Positions 1 through 10,329 of a stretch of 64,000 nucleotides of DNA are shown here, in pieces. Positions within the stretch are counted from its first letter, which is position 1. Every line of letters begins with the position of its first letter. The position numbers and the translations under genes were made by a program. The notes under the pieces were generated by a model that saw only the letters and a list, made by a program, of their open reading frames with translations, was not told the DNA's origin and ran no database searches. The stretch spans positions 206,501 to 270,500 of the forward strand of contig JACEFZ010017823.1 in NCBI GenBank assembly GCA_014155875.1, written 5' to 3'. The stretch comes from Cepaea nemoralis (lineage: Eukaryota; Mollusca; Gastropoda; Stylommatophora; Helicidae).

Positions 1-243
1 CCAGATCAAGACATACTGCTTTTACTCCCAGACAAACGGAATTTATTATTGACCTCATGGCAAGGGCCATTCAAAGTGGTACGAAAAATTTCAGATGTCG
101 ATTATGAAATATCGATAAACGGACACTTAAAGATATTTCATATCAACATGTTGAAACCCTACTTTTCACGACAAGAGACAGAATTAGAGACAGACGAACG
201 CAATGCACCCACACCTATTGATGAGACGACAGGACATACATAA
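1..243 (+). CDS. Integrase C-terminal region of a Ty3/gypsy-type retroelement (partial)
   Basis: The frame is open from the first base of the window, so the 5' part is off the left edge. The translation has the usual C-terminal end of a gypsy-type integrase: a basic, leucine-rich lead, then WQGPFKVV, then HINMLKPYF, and then a stop at 241-243. In this family the region follows the catalytic core and helps bind DNA or chromatin. The unusual point is what follows. Instead of an LTR, a reverse transcriptase ORF begins at 203 in another frame and overlaps this one by about 40 bases. That makes the pol order integrase then reverse transcriptase. The upstream gag, protease and integrase core cannot be seen. 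It lies downstream of GLG1 exon 7, on the opposite strand, probably in a GLG1 intron. Confidence 0.82.
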   Translation, partial: PDQDILLLLPDKRNLLLTSWQGPFKVVRKISDVDYEISINGHLKIFHINMLKPYFSRQETELETDERNAPTPIDETTGHT

Positions 244-1816
244 CGCAACTACACTAGTTAGCGAGACTGGCAAAGCCGACAATATGCATACACCTAGTGA
301 GCATACAGAAAACGCACTTAGCACCACAACCGTACTGAATCAGGTAGACGACGACGGGATGGAACTACCTGTTCCAATTGTAGACAAGACTGCGACATTA
401 GATTGTATACGGTTAGAACCGGAACTAACAGAAGAACAACGACGACAGACAATAGAATTAGTGACGGAATATAAGGACATATTTTCCGACATTCCAGGTA
501 GGACGGACAGGATCGAGCACTCCATCCTTCTTTCGGACTCTAAGCCTATTAAATGCAGGCCGTACTCTATCCCACTTAGCTACAGAGAAAGTCTAAATAA
601 GGAAATTCTTAATTTAGAAGCTAGTGGAATCATCCAGAAATCTACATCTGAGTACTCCTTTCCAATCGTCTTGGTCAAGAAAAAAGACTCCACAATTCGT
701 CTCTGTGTGGACTATAGAAAACTCAACAATGTCACTAAGATCGACGCAGAACCAATTCCTTCCTGCGAAGATCTTATCCTTGATATGTCCACCTCCAAAA
801 TCTTCTCTAAATTAGACCTTACTAAGGGATATTGGCAGGTCCCTATGCAGACTCAATCCATCCATCTTACTGCATTCTCAACACCTTTAGGTCTTTACGA
901 GTGGCGGTTTCTTCCTTTCGGACTTCGTAACGCTCCTGCCACTTTCGTACGCCTAACTAGAGATTTACTACATGGAGTGACGAATACGGTGACATATATA
1001 GATGATATTTGTGTCCATACAGACGACTGGACAACACACTTACTGAAACTAAGACATGTCTTCGATAGGGTGCGACTCTTCGGTCTCACTATCAAACCTA
1101 GCAAAGTTGAACTGGGCCTACAAGAAATTGAATTTTTGGGTCATGTCATTTCACAAGGCCAACTAAAAACTGACAATAGAATTGTTACTAAAATTATGAA
1201 CCTGACCATGCCTACAACAAAGAAGCAGGTCAGGAGCCTTCTGGGTTTAGTAAATTATTATAGTAAGTTCATACCGAACTTAGCTGAAATCACAAATGTT
1301 TTGAAAGCATCAGTAAAATTAGATGCCAAAGATGCATTATTAATTTCTGCATTGTCAAAATTGAAACTCCTATTTAGTAATGTACCAATCCTGCGTTTGC
1401 CTAATCCTAGGCTCGTTTATTATCTTAGGACAGATGCCAGCAGGATTTCCATCGCTGCAGTACTAGGCCAGTTTTACGACGGCATCTTCCATCCAATTTG
1501 CTACGTGAGCCGTAAGATCACACCTGCTGAGTCCAGATATTCCATATCAGAGTTGGAAGCCCTAAGTGTCATCTACTCAGTGAGGAAGTTACATCGATTT
1601 CTAGCGGGTAATCACTTCGTAGTACAGACCGACAACTCCCCTATCACGGTCATACAAAGTGGGGTGCATCGCAATGACCGCATCTACAGGTGGTCGTTAA
1701 TATTACAAAATTATACTTTTAGTATAGAGCATATTAAGGGTAGGGACAACATTCTTGCTGATACCCTTAGTCGACCATCTGAGGTAGAAATACCTGATAC
1801 TCCACATGAAGATTGA
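203..1816 (+). CDS. Reverse transcriptase and RNase H of a Gmr1-like Ty3/gypsy element
   Basis: A 537-codon ORF without internal stops. Residues about 60-110 match the linker that normally precedes gypsy reverse transcriptase (PG.T..IEH). The polymerase follows: VDYRKLN near residue 168, DLTKGYWQVP near 205, FGLRNAPATF near 245 and the catalytic YIDD near 263. The tether GLVNYYSKFIPN is near 350. RNase H follows, with TDAS near 408, SELEAL near 451 and QTDN near 475, and the ORF ends after a conserved ADTLSRP. It would copy element RNA into DNA in a cytoplasmic particle. It overlaps the integrase frame upstream by about 40 bases, so it is read after a frameshift or by reinitiation, or the shift is a mutation. 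The start at 203 is nominal. No integrase lies downstream, unlike standard gypsy elements. The intact frame suggests a fairly young copy. Confidence 0.88.
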   Translation: MHPHLLMRRQDIHNATTLVSETGKADNMHTPSEHTENALSTTTVLNQVDDDGMELPVPIVDKTATLDCIRLEPELTEEQRRQTIELVTEYKDIFSDIPGRTDRIEHSILLSDSKPIKCRPYSIPLSYRESLNKEILNLEASGIIQKSTSEYSFPIVLVKKKDSTIRLCVDYRKLNNVTKIDAEPIPSCEDLILDMSTSKIFSKLDLTKGYWQVPMQTQSIHLTAFSTPLGLYEWRFLPFGLRNAPATFVRLTRDLLHGVTNTVTYIDDICVHTDDWTTHLLKLRHVFDRVRLFGLTIKPSKVELGLQEIEFLGHVISQGQLKTDNRIVTKIMNLTMPTTKKQVRSLLGLVNYYSKFIPNLAEITNVLKASVKLDAKDALLISALSKLKLLFSNVPILRLPNPRLVYYLRTDASRISIAAVLGQFYDGIFHPICYVSRKITPAESRYSISELEALSVIYSVRKLHRFLAGNHFVVQTDNSPITVIQSGVHRNDRIYRWSLILQNYTFSIEHIKGRDNILADTLSRPSEVEIPDTPHED

Positions 1817-3050
1817 GTCTAAGATATCTAATTTAGTACACTTAAAATATCCTGTATAAAATATCCTATGTAATACATAGACATCATCATCAGGACTGTG
1901 TGCTAATAACAGTGAACCACCATGTGTCCATAGACAGCAGAATAAGAACTGTGCTCCAAGAACAAGTGAATCACCGTGTGTACATAGACAGCTCGTTACT
2001 TAATATGCTCCATTTGTGTTCCGGTGAATCACCTGTGTTAATCATGGAAGAACAGTGTCAGAACAATGCATAAATAACAGACACGAATATACTTGTCTAC
2101 GACACCAGCGGACGCTACGAGTGGAAGAATACCCATAAGACACAAGTATGACTGTGTAGTGTATTTAATATACCCAGGACAATTGTGTATCTATGAACTG
2201 TGCCAACGAAAGCAATTTCTGAACGTTATGGCAAACACTAACCTGAGGTAGTCAAATACCATGTATATATATTTATTTATTGTGATATGTATGATAACAG
2301 GTTTTTAATATAGTGATAAATTATAGTTAGATTAGTTACTTTAATATAGATTTAGATTAGATTTAGGAAATATAATAGATTTTTGTTTGTAGTCTAGAGA
2401 AATCACTAATTTACCCACTTACTTAGGATAATACTTTAAATTTAATAATAGCTTAATAATAAATTAAAGACGAGGATAAAAAGTTAAGATAGGAACAGTA
2501 CCAGTTAGTACATTTCATTTCACATTATTTCATTCCATCTTGATAAACACTTTAACAACCTCATCATTTAGGATTAAAATTAGTTTATACCTTATAGGAT
2601 AATACATTTAACATACATCAGTTACACCATATATAGTAAAATTATCAATCATATTTTTTTCATTTAAACATTAAAACATTCTTTTGTTTTTTTTTAACCC
2701 ATTATTTATAATTTTGGTACATTTCACATTACTCATTTCAGAAAGGTACATAACTCATCGCACATCATTTTCATTTTTTTAATTAGTTAGATTACTTCCC
2801 TGAAATTAGGTTGATTTTGTTAAAAAAATCAGAATATATATATTGATAGAACTAGTATTAGTATGTCAGTAGAAGTAGTGTTTAGTAATATCAGGGTACA
2901 AACTATCAACCCTATTTCATCCATGTAAATATTTTGTAAATACATGACTAGTGCAGTAAGTTACGCACAGTCATTAAGCTCAACTCTTTTCAAACTGAGC
3001 CAAACTTGTACAGTGTCACTTCAAGGTTTTTAAATAATTGGGAGGATAAA
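1817..3050 (+). other. AT-rich 3' non-coding region or LTR of the gypsy-type element
   Basis: No ORF of note is seen. The stretch from the RNase H stop to about 3050 is AT-rich, with T-rich and A-rich tracts. A motif with the core gtgaatcaccgtgtg occurs in diverged copies near 1911 and 1967. In a Gmr1-like element the 3' LTR should follow RNase H, so part of this is probably LTR. No 5' LTR is in the window, so the boundaries cannot be set. Confidence 0.4.
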
Positions 3051-3267
3051 AGATGTGTGACAGAAGTGTGAAAGTAAGAGAAAATGGAAAATATACAATG
3101 GAGAGTGAGGACAACCAGCGGATTTTTTCTGCCGCTCAACGCGACTTTTTATTATTTGTCTACGTCAAGCATTTGCTTTCAGTGATTTCCAGTAGACCTA
3201 ATATCAAGGAAGAGCTCTGTATGTGTATATATACATTATCATCAGGCCACCAACTTTTAGATTCTAG

Positions 3268-3390
3268 ATCCCAGCATAGAAGAGAAAAGACAACCAACCT
3301 ACAACCTAGAAGAGAAAAGACAACCAGTATAGAAGAGAAAAGGCAAGCAGCATAGAAGAGAATAGACAACTAGCATAGAAGAGAAAAGGT
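3268..3390. repeat. Short purine-rich minisatellite, about 27 bp unit
   Basis: Four to five diverged copies of a unit built on tagaagagaaaagacaacca. It lies just downstream of GLG1 exon 7 in the intron. No coding potential is supported. Confidence 0.7.
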
Positions 3391-3437
3391 AATGAATGAA
3401 GTAACACGAGTTAACTGTAACCCAACATTGGACAAAC

Positions 3438-3658
3438 CTCAGCTCTGCATCTGGAACTAAACCCATCATTGCCTCGGCTCCGAGCTGCTTTCTTCATCAG
3501 ACACTGCAGAGTGTTGCCACCCCGCTTGAGTCCATCACATAAAGTTTTGATTTCGTTCTCACAAGAACTGACCAGCTCTGGGCTGATCTTGTAGTCCTGC
3601 ATCAGTTCTGAACGTAGCTCAAACATTTCCTGCATGCATTCTGGTTTAACACTTCTCT
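3438..3658 (-). CDS. GLG1: GLG1 coding exon 7 (last one inside the window)
   Basis: Encodes two partial cysteine-rich GLG1 repeats, including CMQEMFELRSELMQDY, SSCENEIKTLCDGL and TLQCLMK, with the family's regular cysteine spacing. The acceptor reads ttgcag before AGAGAAG, so the exon supplies the last two bases of a split codon; this matches the one-base overhang left by the exon at 9124-9319. The donor is GAG followed by gtttgt, in phase 0. The equivalent human segment is followed by many more repeats and a C-terminal membrane anchor. None of that is visible between here and base 1, so the gene continues off the left edge. Confidence 0.9.
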
Positions 3659-3844
3659 CTGCAATAATAAATAAAAGGCAAGTTACAGTTAGCTGCATCT
3701 CCTTTTCAGAGCATCGTAATCAACCCAGCATTTTTTTCAGGAGTTTGCGAATTGTGAGGCTTTACGTTCAGTTTTCTGTACGACAGACCATCGAAATCAA
3801 CACAAGGAGGTCCTGCCTTCAAACTGCCTGTGGATTTTTGTTGT

Positions 3845-4020
3845 TGTTGCTCGCGTTGAACTCAAGCGTAGCCCATACTAGTGCTACTACTTTTTTAGTG
3901 CACTAGGCTGATTTTTGCGTGTGGATCAGCTTTCCCTATTACTAGTGTCCCTCGACATCAGGGGAACCCACTCCCACTTCAGAGGTAAGATTGCATGTTG
4001 TTGATTTCGAACCATTGATT
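3845..4020 (-). repeat. SINE family B copy, partial
   Basis: Reverse-strand copy of a roughly 280-bp tRNA-derived repeat that recurs at 9540, 22335, 43150, 49800 and 55830. Shared blocks include the equivalents of actggtaatagggaaa and cagtgtactagaagtag. Confidence 0.65.
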
Positions 4021-4057
4021 CGTTGTGTCAGGGTATTGTGTGAAGCAAGAGATGCCA

Positions 4058-4308
4058 AAAGATAAGTAGATTATTGACAATAATTTACATAATACTGGCT
4101 AAATAATTTAGTTTCTCCAGAAAAGAATATAAATTACTCAAAAAATTAGATTATTGACAATAATTTACATAATACTAACTAAATAATTTGGTGACTACAG
4201 AAAAGAATATAAATTACTCTAAAGATAAGTAGATTATTGACAAAAATGTACATAATTCTGACTAAATAATTTAGTGACTGCAGAAAAGGATACAAATTGC
4301 TCAAAAGG
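4058..4308. repeat. Three tandem copies of an AT-rich ~82-bp unit
   Basis: The block agattattgacaataattt starts near 4067, 4147 and 4230 with slight divergence. The array sits directly beside the large GA array. It is intronic with no coding signal. Confidence 0.8.
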
Positions 4309-4357
4309 CTCGATAAAATAAACTAATTTCTTAATAAAAACACATGAATGTGTGTGC

Positions 4358-4360
<3 letters not shown>

Positions 4361-4438
<78 letters not shown>

Positions 4439-4530
4439 AGATGGGGACAGAGAGGAGAGAGAGCAACATAAAGAGAGAGAGAGAGAGAGAGAGAGAGCAA
4501 GATGGGGACAGAGAGGAGTGAGAGCAACAT

Positions 4531-4579
<49 letters not shown>

Positions 4580-4609
4580 AAGATGGGGACAGAGAGGAGA
4601 GAGAGCAAC

Positions 4610-4674
<65 letters not shown>

Positions 4675-4704
4675 AAGATGGGGACAGAGGAGTGAGAGCA
4701 ACAT

Positions 4705-4773
<69 letters not shown>

Positions 4774-4805
4774 AAGATGGGGACAGAGAGGAGAGAGAGC
4801 AACAT

Positions 4806-4838
<33 letters not shown>

Positions 4839-4871
4839 AAGATGGGAAGAGAGAGGAGAGCAATATGACAT

Positions 4872-4958
<87 letters not shown>
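4361..4958. repeat. 600-bp (GA)n array with a regularly interspersed spacer
   Basis: Runs of GA 20 to 90 bases long alternate with a conserved spacer of the type caagatggggacagag followed by gagagcaacat, seen six times. The array is therefore a higher-order repeat and not one microsatellite. Long open frames encoding Ser-Leu or Arg-Glu strings are by-products of the dinucleotide. Confidence 0.95.
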
Positions 4959-4962
<4 letters not shown>

Positions 4963-5039
4963 AATATGAATATATGGGAATGGTTGACACAAAAAGAGAT
5001 GAGAAAATTGCAAGCAAAGAAACAGACGGAAAAGGAAAG

Positions 5040-5720
5040 ATTGGTGAGAACATAAAATACAAAAGCAGATGACAGAGACAAGGCAGGAAAGAAAAGGGAA
5101 ATATAGGAGCAAGAGAAGGAAGAGAGGCAAGAGAGGTATTAAGAGACAGAGCCAGGGAGTAAGTCAGAGATAAGAAAGAGATAGAGATAGACAGGAGTGT
5201 AATAGAGTATGGGAGGAACAAGAAACACAAAAAGAGTGACAAGAAAGACAGAGAGTAAAGGCAAGGCAGGAGACAGACAAAAAAGCCACAGCATAAGGGA
5301 GAGTTATAAGATAAAAGATCAGACAAGACAGCCTGAGAGTATGAGACAGACAAGAGACTGACAAGGAAATACAAGAGAGCCTGAGAGAAAATTGAGACTT
5401 TGGAGAGAGACAAGAGACTGACAAGGAATTACAAGAGAGCCAGAGAGAAAATTGAGACTTTGGAGACACACAAGTGAGTGAGTAAGGCAGAGAAAAGAGA
5501 AAGACGAGAGAACCATAAGTAAGATCAAGACAAATAAGCCAGAGACTAAGGAAGAAATAACACACAGAAAAATGACAGGACAGTTAGAGAGCCAGGTGGC
5601 AACAAGAGGCAGAACAGAAGGATTAAAACGGTCTGACAGAATCACTAATGTGCAGCTCATAGTTAGAACTAAACAAATTCCTTGAATCAAGAAATGAGAA
5701 AATGGCGCAGAAACTGGATA
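5040..5720. other. Purine-rich intronic stretch with a 60-bp duplication
   Basis: The plus strand is strongly enriched in A and G over about 600 bases, probably decayed from the adjacent GA array. Near 5340-5470 a block containing agagactgacaaggaa and gaaaattgagactttgg occurs twice in tandem. The open frames on the minus strand reflect composition; no gene is recognised. Confidence 0.6.
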
Positions 5721-5734
5721 GAACAAATCTGGTT

Positions 5735-5905
5735 CCAAGATCAATCCAGCCTAAAATGTGTACCAAGAAATGCTTGGGAAATAAAAAGGTCAGGATGACA
5801 GTGACCACATCACTCACCGGGTGCTGACTGGTCAATAAAAATATGGGTCTAATGCCATATTCCTGATGTGCCTTAAGGCATTTAGAAGTGTCCTTCACTT
5901 TACTT
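5735..5905 (+). repeat. SINE family C copy, 3' part
   Basis: Shares tggtaccagga-like, atgggtctaatgccat and cttaaggcat blocks with the fuller copy at 24490-24745. Confidence 0.55.
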
Positions 5906-5929
5906 TTATAAGGTAGGCAAATATTTTAA

Positions 5930-6263
5930 TCAATACATTAGGTATTTATACAGTTTAACCAATACATCAGGTAAACATATAGTTTAGCCAGCACATCAGG
6001 TAAACATATAGTTTAGCCAACACATGAGGTAAATATATAGTTTACCCAACACATAAAGTAAACATAGTTTAACCAACACAAAAGGTATTTATACAGTTTA
6101 ACTAACACGTAAGGTACAAATATAGTTTAACCAACACATTAGGTATTTATATAGTTTAACAAACACATAAAGTAAACATATAGTTTAACCAACACAAAAA
6201 GTATTTATACAGTTTAACTAACACATATGGTAAACAACAAGTTTAACCAACACTTTAGGTAAT
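5930..6263. repeat. 29-bp minisatellite, left block
   Basis: Imperfect copies of a unit like tagtttaaccaacacataag plus gtaaacata. The same array resumes at 7427, showing that the Tigger element at 6266-7424 was inserted into it. Confidence 0.85.
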
Positions 6264-6265
6264 TA

Positions 6266-7424
6266 CAGTGGAACCTCGCTTAACAAGCATAATTTGTTCC
6301 AGAATCTTACTCGTAAAGCAAAACACTCATTAAGCGAAACAGTTTTTCCCATACGAATTAATGTAAAATATGATAATGCGTTCCATGCCGAAAAAATACT
6401 CAAAATATTTTGTATAACGTTTATTCAAAGAAAATTATAGATGTATATATATTGTTAAGGAGCGTGATTCATCTTCCTCTTCTATCGCGGAATGAACGAA
6501 CATGGAATGAGAATTCGATTTGTAGAAAACCAAAAAAAATTGAAATAATTAATTTACAGTTTATAATACATACCTAATTCTTTTTACTAGAAAGCTGTCT
6601 AGAGAAATTTGTTTTTGCCGACGCTTCAGAATTTGGTGGAAATGCGACACAGCATTATCATTAAATAAATTAGTAGCTCTCACAACCTTATTAGGGTGAC
6701 GGTTCTCAATGTACGATGCAACAGTTTCCGATGCTTTCAGCATTTCTCTTATTGCGCCAGAAGATTGTTGGTTTGCTGTTACCTTCTCCTCCTCCTCGGA
6801 CACTCGCCACCATAACTTCTTGGTGTGAAACACAATGTAATTCCATAAGCTCTTCAGTGGTCAGCTCTTGGCTATGCTCTTACACAAGCTCATCGATATC
6901 TTTATTATCCACCTCCAGTCCCATGATCTTGGCCAAAGACACAATCTCGTTGACTACAGGCTCCACAGGCACTGTCTCAAACCCCTCAAAGTCACATTCG
7001 ACAACGCTCTCCGGCCAAAGCTTCTTCCAAGCAGAAGTGAGAGTTCTCTTGGTAACCCCTTCCCACGCCTTTTCGATCATCTTGAGGCAGGCAACGATGT
7101 GGAAATGATATTTCCAAAACTCTCTGAGAGTGAGATTGGTCCCTTCAGTCACCTCAAAACAATGCTCGAAGAGCGCTTTATTGTAGAGCTTCTTAAAGTT
7201 AGAAATAACCTGCTGGTCTATAGGCTGGAGTAACGGAGTAGTGTTGGAAATTTAAATTCTTCAAGAAGGTCATCTTGTAGTCCTGGAGGATCCGGGACTT
7301 CCCCTCCCCTCGTCACTCATTATGCGAAACGTCACTCGTTCAACGAATCATTTTTTTACAATTTATTTTGCTCATTATGCAAATTACTCGTTATGAGAGG
7401 TGCTCGTTAAGCAAGGTTCCACTG
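6266..7424 (-). mobile_element. pogo/Tigger-type DNA transposon, degenerate
   Basis: The left end reads cagtggaacctcgcttaac and the right end is its inverse, with a TA duplicated on both sides (6264-6265 and 7425-7426). Fragments of a minus-strand transposase of the Tigger/CENP-B type remain: a 7152-6880 frame including AWKKLWPESV and DNKDIDELV, and a 6833-6561 frame ending QISLDSFLVKR. The two lie in shifted frames and the N-terminal DNA-binding and most DDE residues are missing, so it is non-autonomous. At 1.16 kb it is about half the usual length. Confidence 0.85.
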
Positions 7425-7880
7425 TATATAGTTTAACCAACACATTAGGTATTTATATAGTTTAACCAACACATAAGGTAAACATATAGTTTAACCAACA
7501 CATAAGGTAAGCATATATTTTAACCAACACATTAGGTATTTATATATAAGGTAAACATAATTTTTAACCAAGAAACCAACACACAAGGTAAGCACACAGT
7601 TCAACCAACACATAAAGAAAGCATATAGTTTAAGCAACACATAAGGTAAGCATATAGCTTCAACAACAAGAGTAAGCATTTAGTTTAAGCAACACACAAG
7701 GCAAGCAAATAGTCACAAAAGTAACACAAAAGGTAAGCATACATTTAAGCAATTCATAATGCAAGCATACAATTTAAGCAACACACAAGGCAAACATATA
7801 CATTAAACAACACGCAAGGTGATCTTATAGTTTTAGCAACACATAAGGCGAGCATAGTTTAACCTACACATAGTTGTAGT
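7425..7880. repeat. 29-bp minisatellite, right block
   Basis: Continuation of the array at 5930, with units such as gtttaaccaacacataaggt. Further diverged copies occur at about 8390-8530 and 9010-9080, so the original array spanned over 3 kb of the GLG1 intron. Confidence 0.8.
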
Positions 7881-8389
7881 AGCCATACAGCACCAACTTC
7901 ACGGCAATGGGTCGCTCCGTAACTTGCTCCATTCCTGCCATTGAAAAACTACACAAAATGCTCATCATTGTCCCATGTGAACTCATGAAGGAAACAGTAG
8001 TTTCAACAAGTCCAATCGACAGAGCACCTACATCAAGCCTTCTTCACTTGAATGTCCAGTTCATTATTGAAGAGACAGATGTCTGACAAGCAAAAGCAGA
8101 TGCATGCACATTATCGCATAAGGCAGCTACCCAGAATGCCAGAAAACTAGCTGTCTGTCATTTTCTGAATCTGCATTTCACCATAGTCACAAACATACAA
8201 TATTTTGAATGAAATTTACAGCTCCCTAGTGTCACATCAAGCAATCAACTCAGCAGCTGGGTTACTAAAATGGGGTCCTCCAATTCCAAACATAGGGGAA
8301 ATACACTAGTAAGTCATGTCAGGAGACAGTAAATTATCCAAGGTCTTATTGGCCTGCCTGCCTATCAGCCATGTGGCCAGGAATCTTTT
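7881..8389. other. Intronic stretch without recognised features
   Basis: No ORF, exon-like signal or clear repeat was recognised, apart from a short block near 8215-8290 (containing actcagcagctggg) that resembles a block near 49215-49250. Confidence 0.4.
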
Positions 8390-8659
8390 CTTAAGCAACA
8401 CATTAGATAATCATACAGTTCAACAAACACATAAGCATATAGTTTAAGCAATACATAAGGTAAGCATACAGTTTAACCAAGGCGTAAGGCAAGCATATAG
8501 ATTAACCAACACAAAAGGTAAGTATATACAGGGTGTATTTTTAATGACTGTGCAGTGTTCGAAAATATTGCCAAATATATTTGTCCAAGTTTTGAATTTA
8601 CCTATTACGTTACATGAACTTTATAGAGGGTGAGTTGTATTTACCTATTACGTTGCATG

Positions 8660-8890
8660 CCGGTCTCCCTGGTCTAGGGGTTACATGACTTTCTCCGTAA
8701 TCCCGTAAACTCTCGTGAGTAACGTAACGTATGCGAGAATTGGTAGCGATTCTCTCCGTGTTGATAACTTATGGGGTATGAGAACCGGCCGCTCAGAAAG
8801 CAATGGCAAACTACTGAGTGTAATCTTGCCAAGAAATCAACAATCAGCTGAAAGATGCTGATGTTGACAGTGATGTCCTGTATAGGATAA
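8660..8890 (+). repeat. SINE family A copy
   Basis: Carries the family hallmark cagaaagcaatggcaaac, followed by a gaaatcaacaatcagctg-like block and a tail ending gtcctgtataggat. About sixteen copies or fragments occur in the window in both orientations. Confidence 0.8.
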
Positions 8891-9123
8891 GCGAACAAAG
8901 AAAAAACAACAACTACAAAAAAAATTATGTTGCATGAACTTTACAGAGGGTGAATACAAAACTTAGACCGGCAATATTTTCAAACACTGTACAGTCATTA
9001 AAAATACACACTATAGTTTAACCAACACATAAGAATAAAGTTTAAGCAACACTAGGTAAGCATATAGTTTAAGCAATAGACCAAATAGCTGAGGGAATCA
9101 GCCTGGGAAAGCACAACACTTAC

Positions 9124-9319
9124 TCTCACTTTGTACACCCTCCAGACACAGCAAGATAGAGGATCTGCTGAAGTCTTGATCCGAGTCGCCATCATTGTTC
9201 AACCTCTTCCTGATACATTTGTTGACTAAAATGTCTTCCTTACACGCACCATAAAATGATTTGTCAGCCTTCACATCTTCAGCGATCAACTGCTGCCTGT
9301 CCTCTAGTCTGGCCCGGCA
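9124..9319 (-). CDS. GLG1: GLG1 coding exon 6
   Basis: Encodes one cysteine-rich GLG1 repeat beginning CRARLEDRQQLIAEDVKA and continuing through YGACKEDILVNKC to LLCLEGVQSE. The acceptor is tgcag before TGCCGG (phase 0). The donor is GAGA followed by gtaagtg (phase 1), which fits the two-base start of the exon at 3438-3658. A second possible donor (gtgaga, six bases earlier) also leaves phase 1, so the last two residues are uncertain. Confidence 0.88.
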
Positions 9320-9539
9320 CTGCACATTTTAACAAACAAACATGTTTTGCTTCATTGAAAGATGGAAATGTTAGCAAATTCTCAAAGTGGCCTCTGTCTT
9401 ACCGGGGTTCATGAGGGAAGCAAATAGTAGTCAATCTGTGAACCCACCATGCAAGTCGTGCTAGGCGACTAAGGAAAGTTAGTATGAGGCTGGTGACCTC
9501 ATCACCATAGACAATTATGGACAAGGAAGAGATCAGATA

Positions 9540-9790
9540 AGAACGCGTATTCTTAGAACATCCGGGGTGCTGATGTCAAGGTAAGCGGTTCAACCCCAAC
9601 ACCGGACAGTTGGACTAAAATGTTGACCTATCGTCCTTGACATGGGAGTGTAAATTAAACGTACCTTTGAAGTCGGAGTGGTTCGCCTGATGGCGAGAGA
9701 CACTGTTAATAGGGAAAGTTAATCCACAAACAAAATTCAGTTCAGCACTGCTAGAAGTAGTGTGTATGGAGTACGCTTGAGCTCAAAGTG
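9540..9790 (+). repeat. SINE family B copy
   Basis: Contains a B-box-like ggttcaacccc near 9588, then gttggactaaaatgttgac and aatagggaaagttaatccac. This copy is uninterrupted and serves as the reference for the split copies at 22335 and 43150. Confidence 0.75.
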
Positions 9791-9814
9791 AGAGAGTTTT
9801 AAAAAACAAAACAA

Positions 9815-9990
9815 AAACACAAAAAGAACAAATGTATCCTAGAAAAGACAATGTTGAGAACAAATGTACCACTGGAAAAGACCATGTTTAGAACAAATGT
9901 ATCCTTGAAGACACAATATTTAGAGCAATTGTATCCGAGAAAACAATATTTAAAACAAATGTATCCTGGAAGAGACAACGTTTAGAACAT
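9815..9990. repeat. 31-bp minisatellite, first locus
   Basis: About five to six copies of a unit like agaacaaatgtatcctagaa plus agacaatgttt. The same unit recurs at 11860-12200 and 12320-12430, on the other side of GLG1 exon 5. Confidence 0.85.
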
Positions 9991-10009
9991 ACTATATGTA
10001 TAGAATACC

Positions 10010-10329
10010 CACTGTGAAGTTACCCTGTAGAAAACTCCAGAGGGGCAAAGATGTCACACCACAGCAGACATCACGATAGCCATGATCAAATGTTTCAGTC
10101 TCTCTCTGCAGTGGGGTGCATGTCTGAATGCCTACGGTGACTTCTGATGAGGCCAGGTGCATGTTTGCTTCCTATGAGTTGCTTTGCTTGATTCTGTCAC
10201 ACCTTCTGATATACCTGCCATACTGGAACCTGGCCATCTTGACAAATGCTAGTTTGTTATGCTGTGCTTAAAAAAGGCACAATAACTACAACCCTTGGCG
10301 GTAGACCAGAGATGGGGTTATACTTTTCC
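10010..10329. other. Intronic stretch without recognised features
   Basis: No exon-like signal or repeat assigned. Confidence 0.4.

Noticed and set aside
1..1816. An endogenous retrovirus with an envelope gene
   Set aside because: No envelope-like frame follows RNase H; the downstream 1.2 kb is non-coding and AT-rich.
3634..3906. A 90-codon plus-strand frame opposite GLG1 exon 7
   Set aside because: It overlaps the exon antisense and the SINE B copy; no recognisable product.
4361..4958. Repeat-spacer structure resembling CRISPR
   Set aside because: The spacers are the conserved part and the variable part is (GA)n; this is a compound microsatellite.
4234..5413. Long Ser-Leu-rich open frames on the minus strand (252-360 codons)
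   Set aside because: They are translations of (GA)n and purine-rich sequence; there is no domain, no start context and no splice logic.
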